This document shows positions 8,711 to 16,524 of a stretch of DNA of 33,669 nucleotides, piece by piece. The number at the start of each line of letters is the position of its first letter. Within the stretch, counting starts at the first letter, position 1. Below the pieces are notes generated by a model, which saw only the letters and a list, made by a program, of their open reading frames with translations, was not told the DNA's origin and searched no databases. The position numbers were made by a program, and so were the translations under genes. This DNA is from Flavobacteriales bacterium (lineage in GTDB: Bacteria; Bacteroidota; Bacteroidia; Flavobacteriales; Flavobacteriaceae). The DNA lies in contig JAHENA010000025.1 in NCBI GenBank assembly GCA_024643405.1, positions 1 through 33,669 on the forward strand. Direction: 5' to 3'.

Positions 8711-9997
8711 TTAATAATGACACTTACCACATTCCAAACCACCCATTTGAGCAGCAGTTAACTTATCTACACCATACTTTTTGGATAATTCCTCATGTAT
8801 TTTAGTATAGTAAGCATTGTCTTCAACTTTAACATTCGTTGTTCTATGACAATTTATACACCATCCCATAGTTAATGGTGCAAATTGACTTGCAATCTCC
8901 ATCTCCTGTATAGGGCCATGACATGTTTGACATTCTATACCGGCTACACTAACATGCTGAGAGTGATTAAAGTATACAAAATCAGGTAAATTATGGATTC
9001 TGACCCATTTAACAGGTTGTGAATTTCCAGTATATTGTTGAGCAGCATCATCCCATCCTGCCGCGGCATATAATTTCTTAATTTCAGCATCATAAAATTC
9101 TTTTGAGTATTCAACAGAGGTTTCCCCTTTATACTCATATATTGATTTATGACAATTCATACATACATTTAATGAAGGAATTCCAGAAGTTTTACTCACT
9201 CTAGCTGAGGAGTGACAGTATTTGCAATCAATTGCATTATCACCTGCATGTATTTTGTGAGAAAAATGAATTGGTTGTACTGGTTGATACCCTTGATCAA
9301 CACCAATTTGCATTAAATATCCATAAACAAAATAGGCACTTGCCAACAGCAAAAATATGGAGGTCACTAAAACTAAAAACTGATTTTGAGCAAATGCTTT
9401 CCAAAGTGGTGTTCTTTGAGTGTCTGGCAACTCAATATCTTTAGCTGCAGCAAAACTACGCAGTGTTCTGTTCACTACAAATAAACCAGAAGCCAACAAC
9501 ATAAATAAAATTGCCAACGCACCTAGAATAAGTTCGTTTGACACGCCATTATTTCCTGAAGCTTGAGTATCTGTAGCTGCCGTTTGAGCTGCCGCTGGTT
9601 CTGCCTTTACTTCAGCAGTGTATGCAAGAATATTATTAATATCATCATCTGAAAGCTGTGGAAATGCAGTCATTGCAGTACCACCAAACTCATTATAAAC
9701 CTTATTCGCATAGGCATCACCAGATTTAATTAAACCTGCACTGTTACGAATCCATGCATAAATCCACGCTCTGTCTAAACCAGAATCTGCAGACAATCGC
9801 GCTTCAACATTACGCAAAGCCGGACCTGTCATTTTTTTATCTAACTGATGGCATGCTGCACAATTGGCATTAAATAATGATTTTCCTTTGGCTGGATCTC
9901 CTTCCTGGGCTGAAAGTGAGATTGAAAACGCAAATAAAAAAATTAAAGCTAAACTAAAAAAGTTATTACTTAATTTACAGTGAATCACCTGTCTCAT
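8711..9997 (-). CDS. actA: Alternative complex III subunit ActA, multi-heme cytochrome c (mono-heme domain fused to penta-heme part)
   Basis: Cytochrome subunit of complex III, first gene of the operon. With the start at 9997 it has 428 residues: a signal peptide (hydrophobic SLALIFLFAFSISLSA), then a class I cytochrome c domain with CAACH and a candidate Met ligand in GTAMTAFPQLSDDD. An Ala/Gln/Thr-rich linker, two membrane helices, and a C-terminal part with CKYCH, CMNCH, CQTCH, CINCH and CGKCH follow. That makes six CxxCH motifs; the Rhodothermus marinus ActA is described as penta-heme. The frame is open upstream to 10144, but the extension crosses a promoter-like element at 10080-10087 and gives a poor leader. 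An ATG at 10042 is the main alternative start. Confidence 0.9.
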   Translation of the reverse strand: MRQVIHCKLSNNFFSLALIFLFAFSISLSAQEGDPAKGKSLFNANCAACHQLDKKMTGPALRNVEARLSADSGLDRAWIYAWIRNSAGLIKSGDAYANKVYNEFGGTAMTAFPQLSDDDINNILAYTAEVKAEPAAAQTAATDTQASGNNGVSNELILGALAILFMLLASGLFVVNRTLRSFAAAKDIELPDTQRTPLWKAFAQNQFLVLVTSIFLLLASAYFVYGYLMQIGVDQGYQPVQPIHFSHKIHAGDNAIDCKYCHSSARVSKTSGIPSLNVCMNCHKSIYEYKGETSVEYSKEFYDAEIKKLYAAAGWDDAAQQYTGNSQPVKWVRIHNLPDFVYFNHSQHVSVAGIECQTCHGPIQEMEIASQFAPLTMGWCINCHRTTNVKVEDNAYYTKIHEELSKKYGVDKLTAAQMGGLECGKCHY

Positions 9998-10079
9998 ATT
10001 GTTGGTTAAATTAACTTCAAAACTTTGGTACGGTTTTTTCATTAGATGAATCAGAAAAAACAGAGTTATAAAACGTAGG

Positions 10080-10087
10080 CAAAAGTA
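10080..10087 (-). promoter_or_regulatory. Putative promoter -7 element for the act-cox operon
   Basis: On the minus strand this reads TACTTTTG, a full match to the Bacteroidota -7 box TAnnTTTG. No TTG was found at the expected -33 distance. A transcript would begin near 10073, about 30 bases before the 10042 ATG and 75 before the preferred 9997 ATG. This makes the upstream ATG at 10144 unlikely. Confidence 0.42.
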
Positions 10088-10156
10088 ATATTTAAACTCG
10101 ATTTTAGAAATGTAGACTAGTGATAATTGATAATTTAGACACATTCTAAATAATAA

Positions 10157-10191
10157 TTTGTTATCTAATTAAGTTTATACTTATACATTTG
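10157..10191 (+). promoter_or_regulatory. Putative promoter for the SPOR-domain gene
   Basis: TTTG at 10157-10160 and TACATTTG at 10184-10191, with 23 bases between, fit the Bacteroidota pattern TTG-N17-23-TAnnTTTG at the long end of the spacing range. A transcript would begin about 10 bases before the ATG at 10210, so the leader would be very short. The element shares the intergenic region with the divergent act operon promoter. Confidence 0.55.
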
Positions 10192-10209
10192 CACTAAATA
10201 TAATTAAAA

Positions 10210-10599
10210 ATGAAAACATTAAGTTTAAAAATCAGCCTTTTAGTTTGTATCTGCTCTATGGCATTTGCAACTAATGGATATGCGCAACAAGGAACAGTGA
10301 CTGTGAATCAAGATAAAAACATTGACGTGTTGTTAGATTTAAAAAAAGAAATGAATAAAACTGAAAACTTAACCGATAGATATAAGATTCAGGTTTATTC
10401 AGGCAATCGTGCTGAAGCTGAAGCGACTCAAACTAAATTTAATACCGCCTATGAAAATTGGAAATCAAATATCGTTTATGAATATCCTAACTTTAAAATC
10501 TGGGCCGGCAGTTTTACCACCCGTTTAGAAGCAGATCGGGCCTTAAAAGAAGTGAAACGAAAATTTCCAAGCGCCTTTATTTTTAAGCCAAAAAAATAA
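10210..10599 (+). CDS. Small exported SPOR-domain protein
   Basis: A 129-residue protein with a signal peptide (hydrophobic core SLLVCICSMAF, likely cleavage near GYAQ-Q at about 26), a short linker, and a SPOR-like domain from about residue 57 to the end. The domain starts with YKIQVYSGNRAEAEATQTKF and closes with FKIWAGSFTTRLEADRALKE and the strand FPSAFIFKPKK. SPOR domains bind peptidoglycan strands lacking stem peptides, often at division sites; whether this single-domain protein does so is inferred. It stands alone, divergent from the act operon and convergent with infB, with a strong terminator after it. Confidence 0.85.
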   Translation: MKTLSLKISLLVCICSMAFATNGYAQQGTVTVNQDKNIDVLLDLKKEMNKTENLTDRYKIQVYSGNRAEAEATQTKFNTAYENWKSNIVYEYPNFKIWAGSFTTRLEADRALKEVKRKFPSAFIFKPKK

Positions 10600-10621
10600 A
10601 TTTAATAACTTAGCAATAAAT

Positions 10622-10653
10622 AAAAAAGCCTTTCAAAATTGAAAGGCTTTTTT
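10622..10653. terminator. Bidirectional intrinsic terminator between the SPOR gene and infB
   Basis: A 13-base-pair stem AAAAAAGCCTTTC / GAAAGGCTTTTTT encloses a 6-base AT loop. The A run on one side and the T run on the other give a terminator on both strands. It serves the converging SPOR gene (stop 10599) and infB (stop 10672). Confidence 0.88.
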
Positions 10654-10671
10654 ATTTATTGCTTTTAATTT

Positions 10672-13434
10672 TTATTTAAGCTTTTTCTTAACTTCAACTT
10701 CATGGAAGGCTTCAATAATGTCCCCTTCTTTAATGTCATTGTAGTTTTTAATTTGCATACCACAATCATATCCTTTGGTGACTTCCTTCGCATCGTCTTT
10801 AAAACGTTTTAAAGACGCCAATTCTCCTGTGAATACAACCACGCCATCTCTAATAAGGCGGATGCCAGAATTTCTTAGTATTTTACCGTTCGTTACCATA
10901 CAACCAGCAATACTGCCAATTTTCGTTACTTTAAATATTTCTCTTATTTCAGCAGTACCAGTAATTTCTTCCTTAAACTCAGGAGATAACATACCTTCCA
11001 TAGCATCTTTTAAATCATTAATAGCATCATAAATAATAGAATATGTACGGATATCAATTTCTTCTTTATCAGCAATCATCCTTGCATTTCCAACAGGACG
11101 CACATTAAATCCTATAATAATAGCATCAGAAGCCGAAGCTAATAATACATCACTTTCAGTAATGGCCCCTACTCCTTTATGTAAAATATTAACCTGAATT
11201 TCTTCAGTAGATAATTTTTGGAATGAATCTGTCAGCGCTTCCACAGAACCATCCACATCACCTTTAAGAATAATGTTTAATTCCTGGAAGTCTCCAAGTG
11301 CAATACGACGTCCTATTTCATCAAGAGTAATATGACGTTGTGTTCTAACCGATTGCTCACGCTGTAATTGCGATCTTTTTGCTGCAATTTGTTTTGCTTC
11401 ACGTTCATCCTGGAATACATTAAATTTATCACCTGCTTGAGGTGCTCCATCTAATCCTAATATAGACACAGGTGTTGAAGGCCCTGCTTCAACGACATTA
11501 TTACCACGTTCATCCTGCATCGCTTTAACTTTACCACTATTCTTTCCAGCTAACACATAGTCACCTACTCTTAAGGTTCCTGCCTGCACTAAAATGGTTG
11601 AAATATAACCACGCCCTTTATCTAAAAAGGCCTCAACAACAGTTCCATTTGCAGGTTTATCTGGATTAGCTTTAAGCTCTAACAATTCAGCTTCAAGTAA
11701 TACTTTTTCTAATAATTCTTTGACACCAGTTCCCTGTTTAGCAGAAATATCATGCGATTGAATTTTACCACCCCAATCTTCAACTAGCAAATTCATTTGA
11801 GCAAGTCCTTCTTTAATTTTTTCAGGATTTGCATCTGGCTTATCTATCTTATTTATAGCAAATATAATTGGTACACTAGCTGCCTGAGCATGTGCAATCG
11901 CTTCTTTGGTTTGTGGCATGATGTCATCATCCGCCGCAACTACAATAATGGCCAAATCTGTTACTTGGGCACCGCGGGCACGCATGGCTGTAAAGGCTTC
12001 GTGACCAGGTGTATCTAAAAATGCTATTTTTTGTCCATTATCTAGTTCAACCCCATAAGCCCCGATATGTTGGGTAATCCCTCCGGATTCTCCAGCAATT
12101 ACATTTTCCTTTCTTATATAATCTAAAAGCGACGTTTTACCATGATCTACGTGTCCCATGACAGTGACGATTGGTGCGCGTGGTTTTAAATCTTCTTCTT
12201 TATCTTCAACTTCTTCTAATGATTCTTCAATATCTGCAGTTACAAACTCAACCTGATAACCAAATTCCTCAGCAACAATAGAAAGCGTTTCAGCATCTAA
12301 CCGTTGATTCATTGTTACCATCATACCCAGAGACATACAGGCAGAAATAATTTGCGTTACAGGAACATCCATCATGGTTGCTACTTCACTTGCTGTAACA
12401 AACTCCGTTACTTTAAGTATTTTGCTTTCTGCCGCTTCCTGCTCTAAACTCTTTTCAGACTGTTCTCTATGATGCTCTCTTTTCTCTCTACGGTATTTTG
12501 CGCCTTTGCCTTTGCTGGATTTTCCTTGAAGTTTTTCAAGTGTTTCACGCACTTGCTTTTGAACATCTTCTTCGCTTGGCTCTTCTTTAATAATTGGTCT
12601 TCTAGGTCCTCCTTGAGTACCTCCTTTGAATCTATCACTACCGCCACCTCTATTTGGTCCAGTGGACTTACTTTGATCATTACCCGCTTGAGGCCCGCCT
12701 ACTTTACTAATTCGACGACGCTTCTTTTTATTTGCAGCATTATCACCTGGTTTTGATTCAGGCTTTTTATCTTCTTTCTTTTTCTTAGGCTTATTAAATT
12801 GTGAAAGATCTATTTTGTTTCCAGAAATTTTAGGCCCTGAAAGTTTTTGATATTGTGTTTCCACCTTCTCATCAGGAACCAATTCTCCTTCACTGTTAAG
12901 TCTTTCGCGCTTTGGCTCTTCAGGCTTTGGCTCTACCTTTATTTCTATAGGTGCTACTTTAGGTTTTTCAACCGTTTCTGTTTTGGCAGTTACTTGATCT
13001 TCCTTTTTAGGAGTTTCTTGAACAACTTCCTTAACCTCCTTAACTTCTTCAACCTTAGCAACAGGAGCTTCCTCCTTCTTTTTTGGCTCTAAATCAATTT
13101 TACCAACAGATTTAGGTCTAGAAATAACTGTAGATGCCCTAATAATTTCTTCTCTTTTGGCTTCTGCTTTTTGTTTTTCTTCAATTTCGCGCTCACGTTG
13201 TTCACGCAAAATTTCTTTCTCCTTTTGTTTTGCCTCACTAACTTCTTGAGATGCTACTTTTTTATTAGCGTCTGTTTGAAATTCATTTGAAAGAATTACA
13301 TGAACCTCTTCTGAAATTTTAGTATTCGGACTTTTTTCCACATCAATGCCCTTAGATTCCAAGAAATCCACTGCGCGATCAATAGAAATATTTAATTCAC
13401 GTAATACTTTATTTAATCTAACTGTTTCAGCCAT
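10672..13434 (-). CDS. infB: Translation initiation factor IF-2
   Basis: GTPase that brings initiator tRNA to the 30S subunit. The 920-residue protein begins with an IF-2 N-terminal module ([20 protein letters not shown]). A long low-complexity charged region rich in Lys, Glu, Pro and Gly follows (about residues 70-330), then a second IF2_N-like module ([19 protein letters not shown]). The G domain has [12 protein letters not shown] (about 428), [15 protein letters not shown] and NKID, followed by the beta-barrel and C-terminal domains ending in the basic tail EVEVKKKLK. It is the last gene of rimP-nusA-infB, 28 bases after nusA. The long charged linker is usual for flavobacteria and explains the many antisense open frames here. 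Confidence 0.98.
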   Translation of the reverse strand: MAETVRLNKVLRELNISIDRAVDFLESKGIDVEKSPNTKISEEVHVILSNEFQTDANKKVASQEVSEAKQKEKEILREQREREIEEKQKAEAKREEIIRASTVISRPKSVGKIDLEPKKKEEAPVAKVEEVKEVKEVVQETPKKEDQVTAKTETVEKPKVAPIEIKVEPKPEEPKRERLNSEGELVPDEKVETQYQKLSGPKISGNKIDLSQFNKPKKKKEDKKPESKPGDNAANKKKRRRISKVGGPQAGNDQSKSTGPNRGGGSDRFKGGTQGGPRRPIIKEEPSEEDVQKQVRETLEKLQGKSSKGKGAKYRREKREHHREQSEKSLEQEAAESKILKVTEFVTASEVATMMDVPVTQIISACMSLGMMVTMNQRLDAETLSIVAEEFGYQVEFVTADIEESLEEVEDKEEDLKPRAPIVTVMGHVDHGKTSLLDYIRKENVIAGESGGITQHIGAYGVELDNGQKIAFLDTPGHEAFTAMRARGAQVTDLAIIVVAADDDIMPQTKEAIAHAQAASVPIIFAINKIDKPDANPEKIKEGLAQMNLLVEDWGGKIQSHDISAKQGTGVKELLEKVLLEAELLELKANPDKPANGTVVEAFLDKGRGYISTILVQAGTLRVGDYVLAGKNSGKVKAMQDERGNNVVEAGPSTPVSILGLDGAPQAGDKFNVFQDEREAKQIAAKRSQLQREQSVRTQRHITLDEIGRRIALGDFQELNIILKGDVDGSVEALTDSFQKLSTEEIQVNILHKGVGAITESDVLLASASDAIIIGFNVRPVGNARMIADKEEIDIRTYSIIYDAINDLKDAMEGMLSPEFKEEITGTAEIREIFKVTKIGSIAGCMVTNGKILRNSGIRLIRDGVVVFTGELASLKRFKDDAKEVTKGYDCGMQIKNYNDIKEGDIIEAFHEVEVKKKLK

Positions 13435-13462
13435 AAATTGCCTTTAATATACCAAATATACG

Positions 13463-14695
13463 TTATTCTTCAAATTCTTCTCTTAGAATTCTAATAACGT
13501 CCCTTATTGTTTCTTCTTCTAAATCTGTTCTTTTTACAAGATCTTCAACATCTTGCTCCAAAATACTTTTTGCTGTATCAAGACCCGCTTTGCTAAATTC
13601 TTGAATAATCCAAGCTTCAATTTCATCAGTAAATTCAGATAATTCAACATCTTCCTCTGCGCCTTCTCTAAACACATCAATTTCATAGCCTGTTAATTGT
13701 CCGGCCAATCTAATATTGTGTCCACCTCTACCAATAGCTTTACTTACTTCCTCAGGTTTTAAAATAACCTCAGCTCTTTTTGTTTCTTCATTTATTTTAA
13801 TTGAAGTCACTCTTGCAGGACTTAAAGCTCTTGTAATATATAATTGTAAATTATTAGTGTAATTTATAACATCAATATTTTCATTTCCTAATTCCCTAAC
13901 AATGCCATGAATTCTAGATCCCTTCATTCCAACACAAGCTCCAACCGGATCAATTCTGTCGTCATAGGAGTCTACAGCAACTTTGGCTTTTTCTCCTGGA
14001 ATTCTAACCACTTTTTTAACAGTAATTAAACCATCAAAAACTTCTGGAATTTCTTGTTCAAAAAGCTTTTCTAAAAATGCCGGTGAACTTCTTGACATTA
14101 TAATGGTGGGCTTTGCGCCTTTTAACTCAACACTATCAACAACGCCTCTTACACTATCTCCTTTTCTAAAAAAATCTGATGGTATTTGTTTTTCCTTTGG
14201 TAAGATAATCTCGTTACCATCATCATCTAATAATATGACCGCTCTATGACGTATATGATGCACTTCTGCAGTATAAATTTCACCTACTAAATCTTTAAAT
14301 TGCTTATAGATAATAGTGTTATCATGCTCATGAATTTTAGAAATTAAATTTTGACGTAAAGCTAAAATAGCTCTACGACCTAAATCTACCAATTTCACTT
14401 CCTCAGACACATCTTCACCAACTTCAAAATCTGGTTCTATTTTTCGAGCTTCGGATAATGAAATTTCTTGATTTGGCTCTAAAACCTCACCATCAGCAAC
14501 CACAATACGGTTTCTCCAAATTTCCAAATCACCTTTATCTGGGTTCACAATAATATCAAAATTATCATCATCACCAAACTTCTTTTTTAAGGCACTTCTA
14601 AAGACATCCTCTAAAATAGCCATTAACGTTACACGATCAATTAATTTATCGTCTTTAAATTCTGAAAACGATTCAATTAATGCAATATTCTCCAT
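13463..14695 (-). CDS. nusA: Transcription termination/antitermination factor NusA
   Basis: RNA polymerase-bound factor for pausing, termination and rRNA antitermination. The 410-residue protein has the N-terminal polymerase-binding domain, an S1 domain (about 135-200, GEIYTAEVHHIRHRAVIL) and two KH domains. The first KH includes DPVGACVGMKGSRIHGIVRE and the second KAIGRGGHNIRLAGQLTGYE. A short acidic tail ends in EEFEE. It lacks the two C-terminal acidic repeats of the longer Escherichia coli protein, as is common outside Proteobacteria. It lies between rimP (12 bases) and infB (28 bases), so the three are one operon. Confidence 0.97.
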   Translation of the reverse strand: MENIALIESFSEFKDDKLIDRVTLMAILEDVFRSALKKKFGDDDNFDIIVNPDKGDLEIWRNRIVVADGEVLEPNQEISLSEARKIEPDFEVGEDVSEEVKLVDLGRRAILALRQNLISKIHEHDNTIIYKQFKDLVGEIYTAEVHHIRHRAVILLDDDGNEIILPKEKQIPSDFFRKGDSVRGVVDSVELKGAKPTIIMSRSSPAFLEKLFEQEIPEVFDGLITVKKVVRIPGEKAKVAVDSYDDRIDPVGACVGMKGSRIHGIVRELGNENIDVINYTNNLQLYITRALSPARVTSIKINEETKRAEVILKPEEVSKAIGRGGHNIRLAGQLTGYEIDVFREGAEEDVELSEFTDEIEAWIIQEFSKAGLDTAKSILEQDVEDLVKRTDLEEETIRDVIRILREEFEE

Positions 14696-14707
14696 AACTC
14701 TTTTGAA

Positions 14708-15169
14708 TTAAAATTTAATCATCACTTTTGCTTCTACAATATCACTAAAAGCTATTACAGCTTCCTTTTTTACAGTTACCTTACCTTTTCCAACGGGCTT
14801 AGGCTCTCTAACTTTCCACTCCAGAGAAATACCTTCATCAGACACTCCTTTAAGAATTGCTTCAATTTTATCTGAGGCTGTTTTAACCTCAAGGTTTCTA
14901 CCTATATTTTTGTTATACTGTCTTTTATTAACAATAGGCGAAGCTGCTCCTGCCGAGGCCACTTCCAATGCAAAATCTATTTCTTCACGGTCTAAATTAT
15001 GCTCAATGGCTCTACTAATAAACATACAATCTTCAACACTAACCCCCTTGTCACCATCAATCACAATTTTAATTTTATTATCATCATTGATAGACATATC
15101 TAATAGAAACAAATCTGTTCTTTCCATTAGAGCGTTTTCAAGTAAATTTTTAACTGTAGTTTTAAACAT
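14708..15169 (-). CDS. rimP: Ribosome maturation factor RimP
   Basis: Assembly factor for the 30S subunit. The 153-residue length is normal for the family. The N-terminal alpha/beta domain contains DGDKGVSVEDCMFISRAIE and the conserved turn LEVASAGAASPIVNKRQYNK, a diverged form of the LEVSSPG-type motif. The C-terminal domain is SH3-like (GRNLEVKTA to the end). It is the first gene of rimP-nusA-infB. The start at 15167-15169 lies about 10 bases after the T run of a terminator-like hairpin in the leader, so expression may depend on read-through or on refolding of the leader. Confidence 0.93.
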   Translation of the reverse strand: MFKTTVKNLLENALMERTDLFLLDMSINDDNKIKIVIDGDKGVSVEDCMFISRAIEHNLDREEIDFALEVASAGAASPIVNKRQYNKNIGRNLEVKTASDKIEAILKGVSDEGISLEWKVREPKPVGKGKVTVKKEAVIAFSDIVEAKVMIKF

Positions 15170-15178
15170 TTTTATTAT

Positions 15179-15204
15179 AAAAAGAGGGGACTTTTCGTCC
15201 CCTC
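15179..15204 (-). terminator. Terminator-like hairpin in the rimP leader (possible attenuator)
   Basis: Read on the minus strand, an 8-base-pair GC-rich stem GAGGGGAC / GTCCCCTC with a 5-base GAAAA loop is followed at once by five T. This is the form of an intrinsic terminator. It lies about 10 bases before the rimP ATG and downstream of the only clear promoter element, not at the end of a gene. On the plus strand no T run follows, so it cannot serve that direction. Termination control of rimP-nusA-infB is inferred. Confidence 0.6.
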
Positions 15205-15231
15205 ATTTCCTTATTTTGCCTTACAACGGCG

Positions 15232-15239
15232 CAAATATA
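15232..15239 (-). promoter_or_regulatory. Putative -7 element for rimP-nusA-infB
   Basis: On the minus strand it reads TATATTTG, a full match to TAnnTTTG. No TTG lies at the -33 distance. It would start RNA near 15225 and give a leader of about 55 bases that contains the hairpin at 15179-15204. Confidence 0.45.
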
Positions 15240-15250
15240 TGCTTTTTTAA

Positions 15251-15280
15251 TTGATTTTTAAAGTAATATTCATAAATTTA
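15251..15280 (+). promoter_or_regulatory. Putative promoter for the universal stress protein gene
   Basis: TTG at 15251-15253 and TAAATTTA at 15273-15280, 19 bases apart, match the Bacteroidota promoter except for the last base (A for G). The distance from the -7 box to the ATG at 15316 is 35 bases. It is back to back with the rimP element. Confidence 0.42.
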
Positions 15281-15315
15281 TATACAATTAACTGAGTTAA
15301 CAAGAACCAAAAACT

Positions 15316-16143
15316 ATGAAAAAAATACTTATACCTACGGACTTTTCAGAGCAGGCGGAAAATGCATTAAAAGTCGCTGTTCAAATTGCTAAAAAACAAA
15401 AGGCTGAAATTTATTTACTTCACACCTTAGAATTGCCAATGCAAAAGATAGATCCGCTAAGCACGGCTCAAAATCTTCCTGAAGCCATGTATTTTATGAA
15501 GCTGGCACACAAACATTTTGAAACTTTATTAGAAAAAGACTACTTGAAAGGACTAAATGTTCATGAAATTGTTGAATTTTATGAGCCTTTTAGAGGCGTG
15601 TATCAGGTTTGCAAAAAACATCACATTGATTTGATTGTTATGGGATCGCATGGCACCAATAGTTTTAAAGAAATGCTGATTGGTTCAAACACCGAAAAGG
15701 TGGTTCGAACTTCTGAAGTGCCTGTTTTAGTGATTAAAAAAGAACATCCTGTTTTTAAAGTGAATGATCTGGTGTTTGCATCAAATTTTAAGGAGCATTA
15801 TAAAGCACCATATTTAAAAGCAACAGAATTCGCAAAATTGTTTGACGCCAAAATACACCTTCTCATGGTTAATACCGCTAGTCATTTTATGACTACTCAT
15901 GATGCCGAGGAGCGCATAAACACCTTCGCTAAGTCTGCCAAATTTGATAATTATTCCATTCACGTTTACAATGATATTAATGTTGAAAAAGGTATCATGA
16001 ATTTTTCACAATCTATTGGAGCTGACCTCATAGGTATGTGTACGCATGGCAGACAAGGTTTATCAAGCTTTTTCAACGGCAGCATAAGTGAAGATTTAGT
16101 GAATAATGCTAAACGTCCTGTGATGACTTTTAAAATTGATTGA
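15316..16143 (+). CDS. Tandem universal stress protein (two Usp domains)
   Basis: A 275-residue cytoplasmic protein of two Usp domains. The first (about 1-145) opens with MKKILIPTDFSEQAENALKV and closes with MGSHGTNSFKEMLIGSNTEK. That block fits the ATP-binding pattern Gx2Gx9G(S/T), so this domain probably binds ATP. The second (about 150-275) ends with CTHGRQGLSSFFNGSISEDL, in which the first Gly of the pattern is replaced by Cys, so its nucleotide binding is less certain. Such tandem Usp proteins are common in flavobacteria and respond to starvation or stress in other bacteria; the partner or signal here is unknown. It is monocistronic, with its own promoter and a terminator after the stop. 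Confidence 0.9.
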   Translation: MKKILIPTDFSEQAENALKVAVQIAKKQKAEIYLLHTLELPMQKIDPLSTAQNLPEAMYFMKLAHKHFETLLEKDYLKGLNVHEIVEFYEPFRGVYQVCKKHHIDLIVMGSHGTNSFKEMLIGSNTEKVVRTSEVPVLVIKKEHPVFKVNDLVFASNFKEHYKAPYLKATEFAKLFDAKIHLLMVNTASHFMTTHDAEERINTFAKSAKFDNYSIHVYNDINVEKGIMNFSQSIGADLIGMCTHGRQGLSSFFNGSISEDLVNNAKRPVMTFKID

Positions 16144-16175
16144 TTTATGCTTTAAAAAAGGAATGTTTTATAAAA

Positions 16176-16213
16176 CAAAAAGTCTCAAACAAAATTTGCT
16201 TGAGACTTTTTTG
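16176..16213. terminator. Bidirectional intrinsic terminator (usp gene and tRNA-Gln)
   Basis: Stem CAAAAAGTCTCAA / TTGAGACTTTTTTG, about 12-13 base pairs around an 11-base loop, with A and T runs on opposite sides. It ends the plus-strand usp transcript and begins right after the 3' end of the minus-strand tRNA. Confidence 0.82.
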
Positions 16214-16286
16214 TTGGCCTACTAGGGCTCGAACCTAGACTCTTCTGGACCAAAACCAGACGTGTTGCCAGTTACACCATAGGCCA
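16214..16286 (-). tRNA. tRNA-Gln (anticodon UUG)
   Basis: Read on the minus strand, the 73-base sequence folds as a full cloverleaf. The acceptor stem is TGGCCTA / TAGGCCA, with the U1-A72 pair that is a known identity feature of tRNA-Gln. The D stem is GTGT / ACAC, and the anticodon stem TCTGG / CCAGA has loop TTTTGGT (anticodon TTG). The T arm is CTAGG-TTCGAGC-CCTAG. The discriminator base is A and CCA is not encoded. It is a single tRNA gene with its own promoter and terminator. Confidence 0.96.
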
Positions 16287-16303
16287 ATGTGCAATTGAGG
16301 GTG

Positions 16304-16333
16304 CAAATTTAGCACAAAGTTTTATTTGCACAA
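16304..16333 (-). promoter_or_regulatory. Promoter for tRNA-Gln
   Basis: On the minus strand, TTG (complement of 16331-16333) is followed after 19 bases by TAAATTTG (complement of 16304-16311). This is a full match to TTG-N17-23-TAnnTTTG. RNA would start near 16297, about 10 bases before the mature tRNA. It is the best promoter match in the window. Confidence 0.65.
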
Positions 16334-16466
16334 GTATTTTTTTGAAAATAATATGGATATACTAACCTTTTAATAAAATTTACATAATTTACCCAGAACA
16401 AATTTTGAAGTTTTATACTTTAAAAGATTTAAGAAAGCATGAATTATGTTAACACTAACTAAATAC

Positions 16467-16499
16467 TTGTCCCTCTTTTCATATTTATTATTAAATTCG
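16467..16499 (+). promoter_or_regulatory. Possible promoter for the DUF2723 gene and deacetylase
   Basis: TTG at 16467-16469 and TAAATTCG at 16492-16499, 22 bases apart, match the Bacteroidota promoter with one mismatch (C for T). The ATG at 16525 lies 25 bases further on. The rest of the 16334-16524 gap shows no gene or other clear signal. Confidence 0.35.
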
Positions 16500-16524
16500 C
16501 TGTCATAAATAAACATATCACAAT

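Noticed and set aside
9998-10144. Longer N-terminus of ActA starting at 10144
   Set aside because: The extension is AT-rich with no leader logic, crosses the TACTTTTG box at 10080-10087, and leaves the clear signal peptide buried inside the protein.
12444-13092. Several antisense open frames within infB
   Set aside because: They are mirror images of the low-complexity Lys/Glu-rich IF-2 linker and have Phe/Leu/Ser-rich, biased products with no domain.
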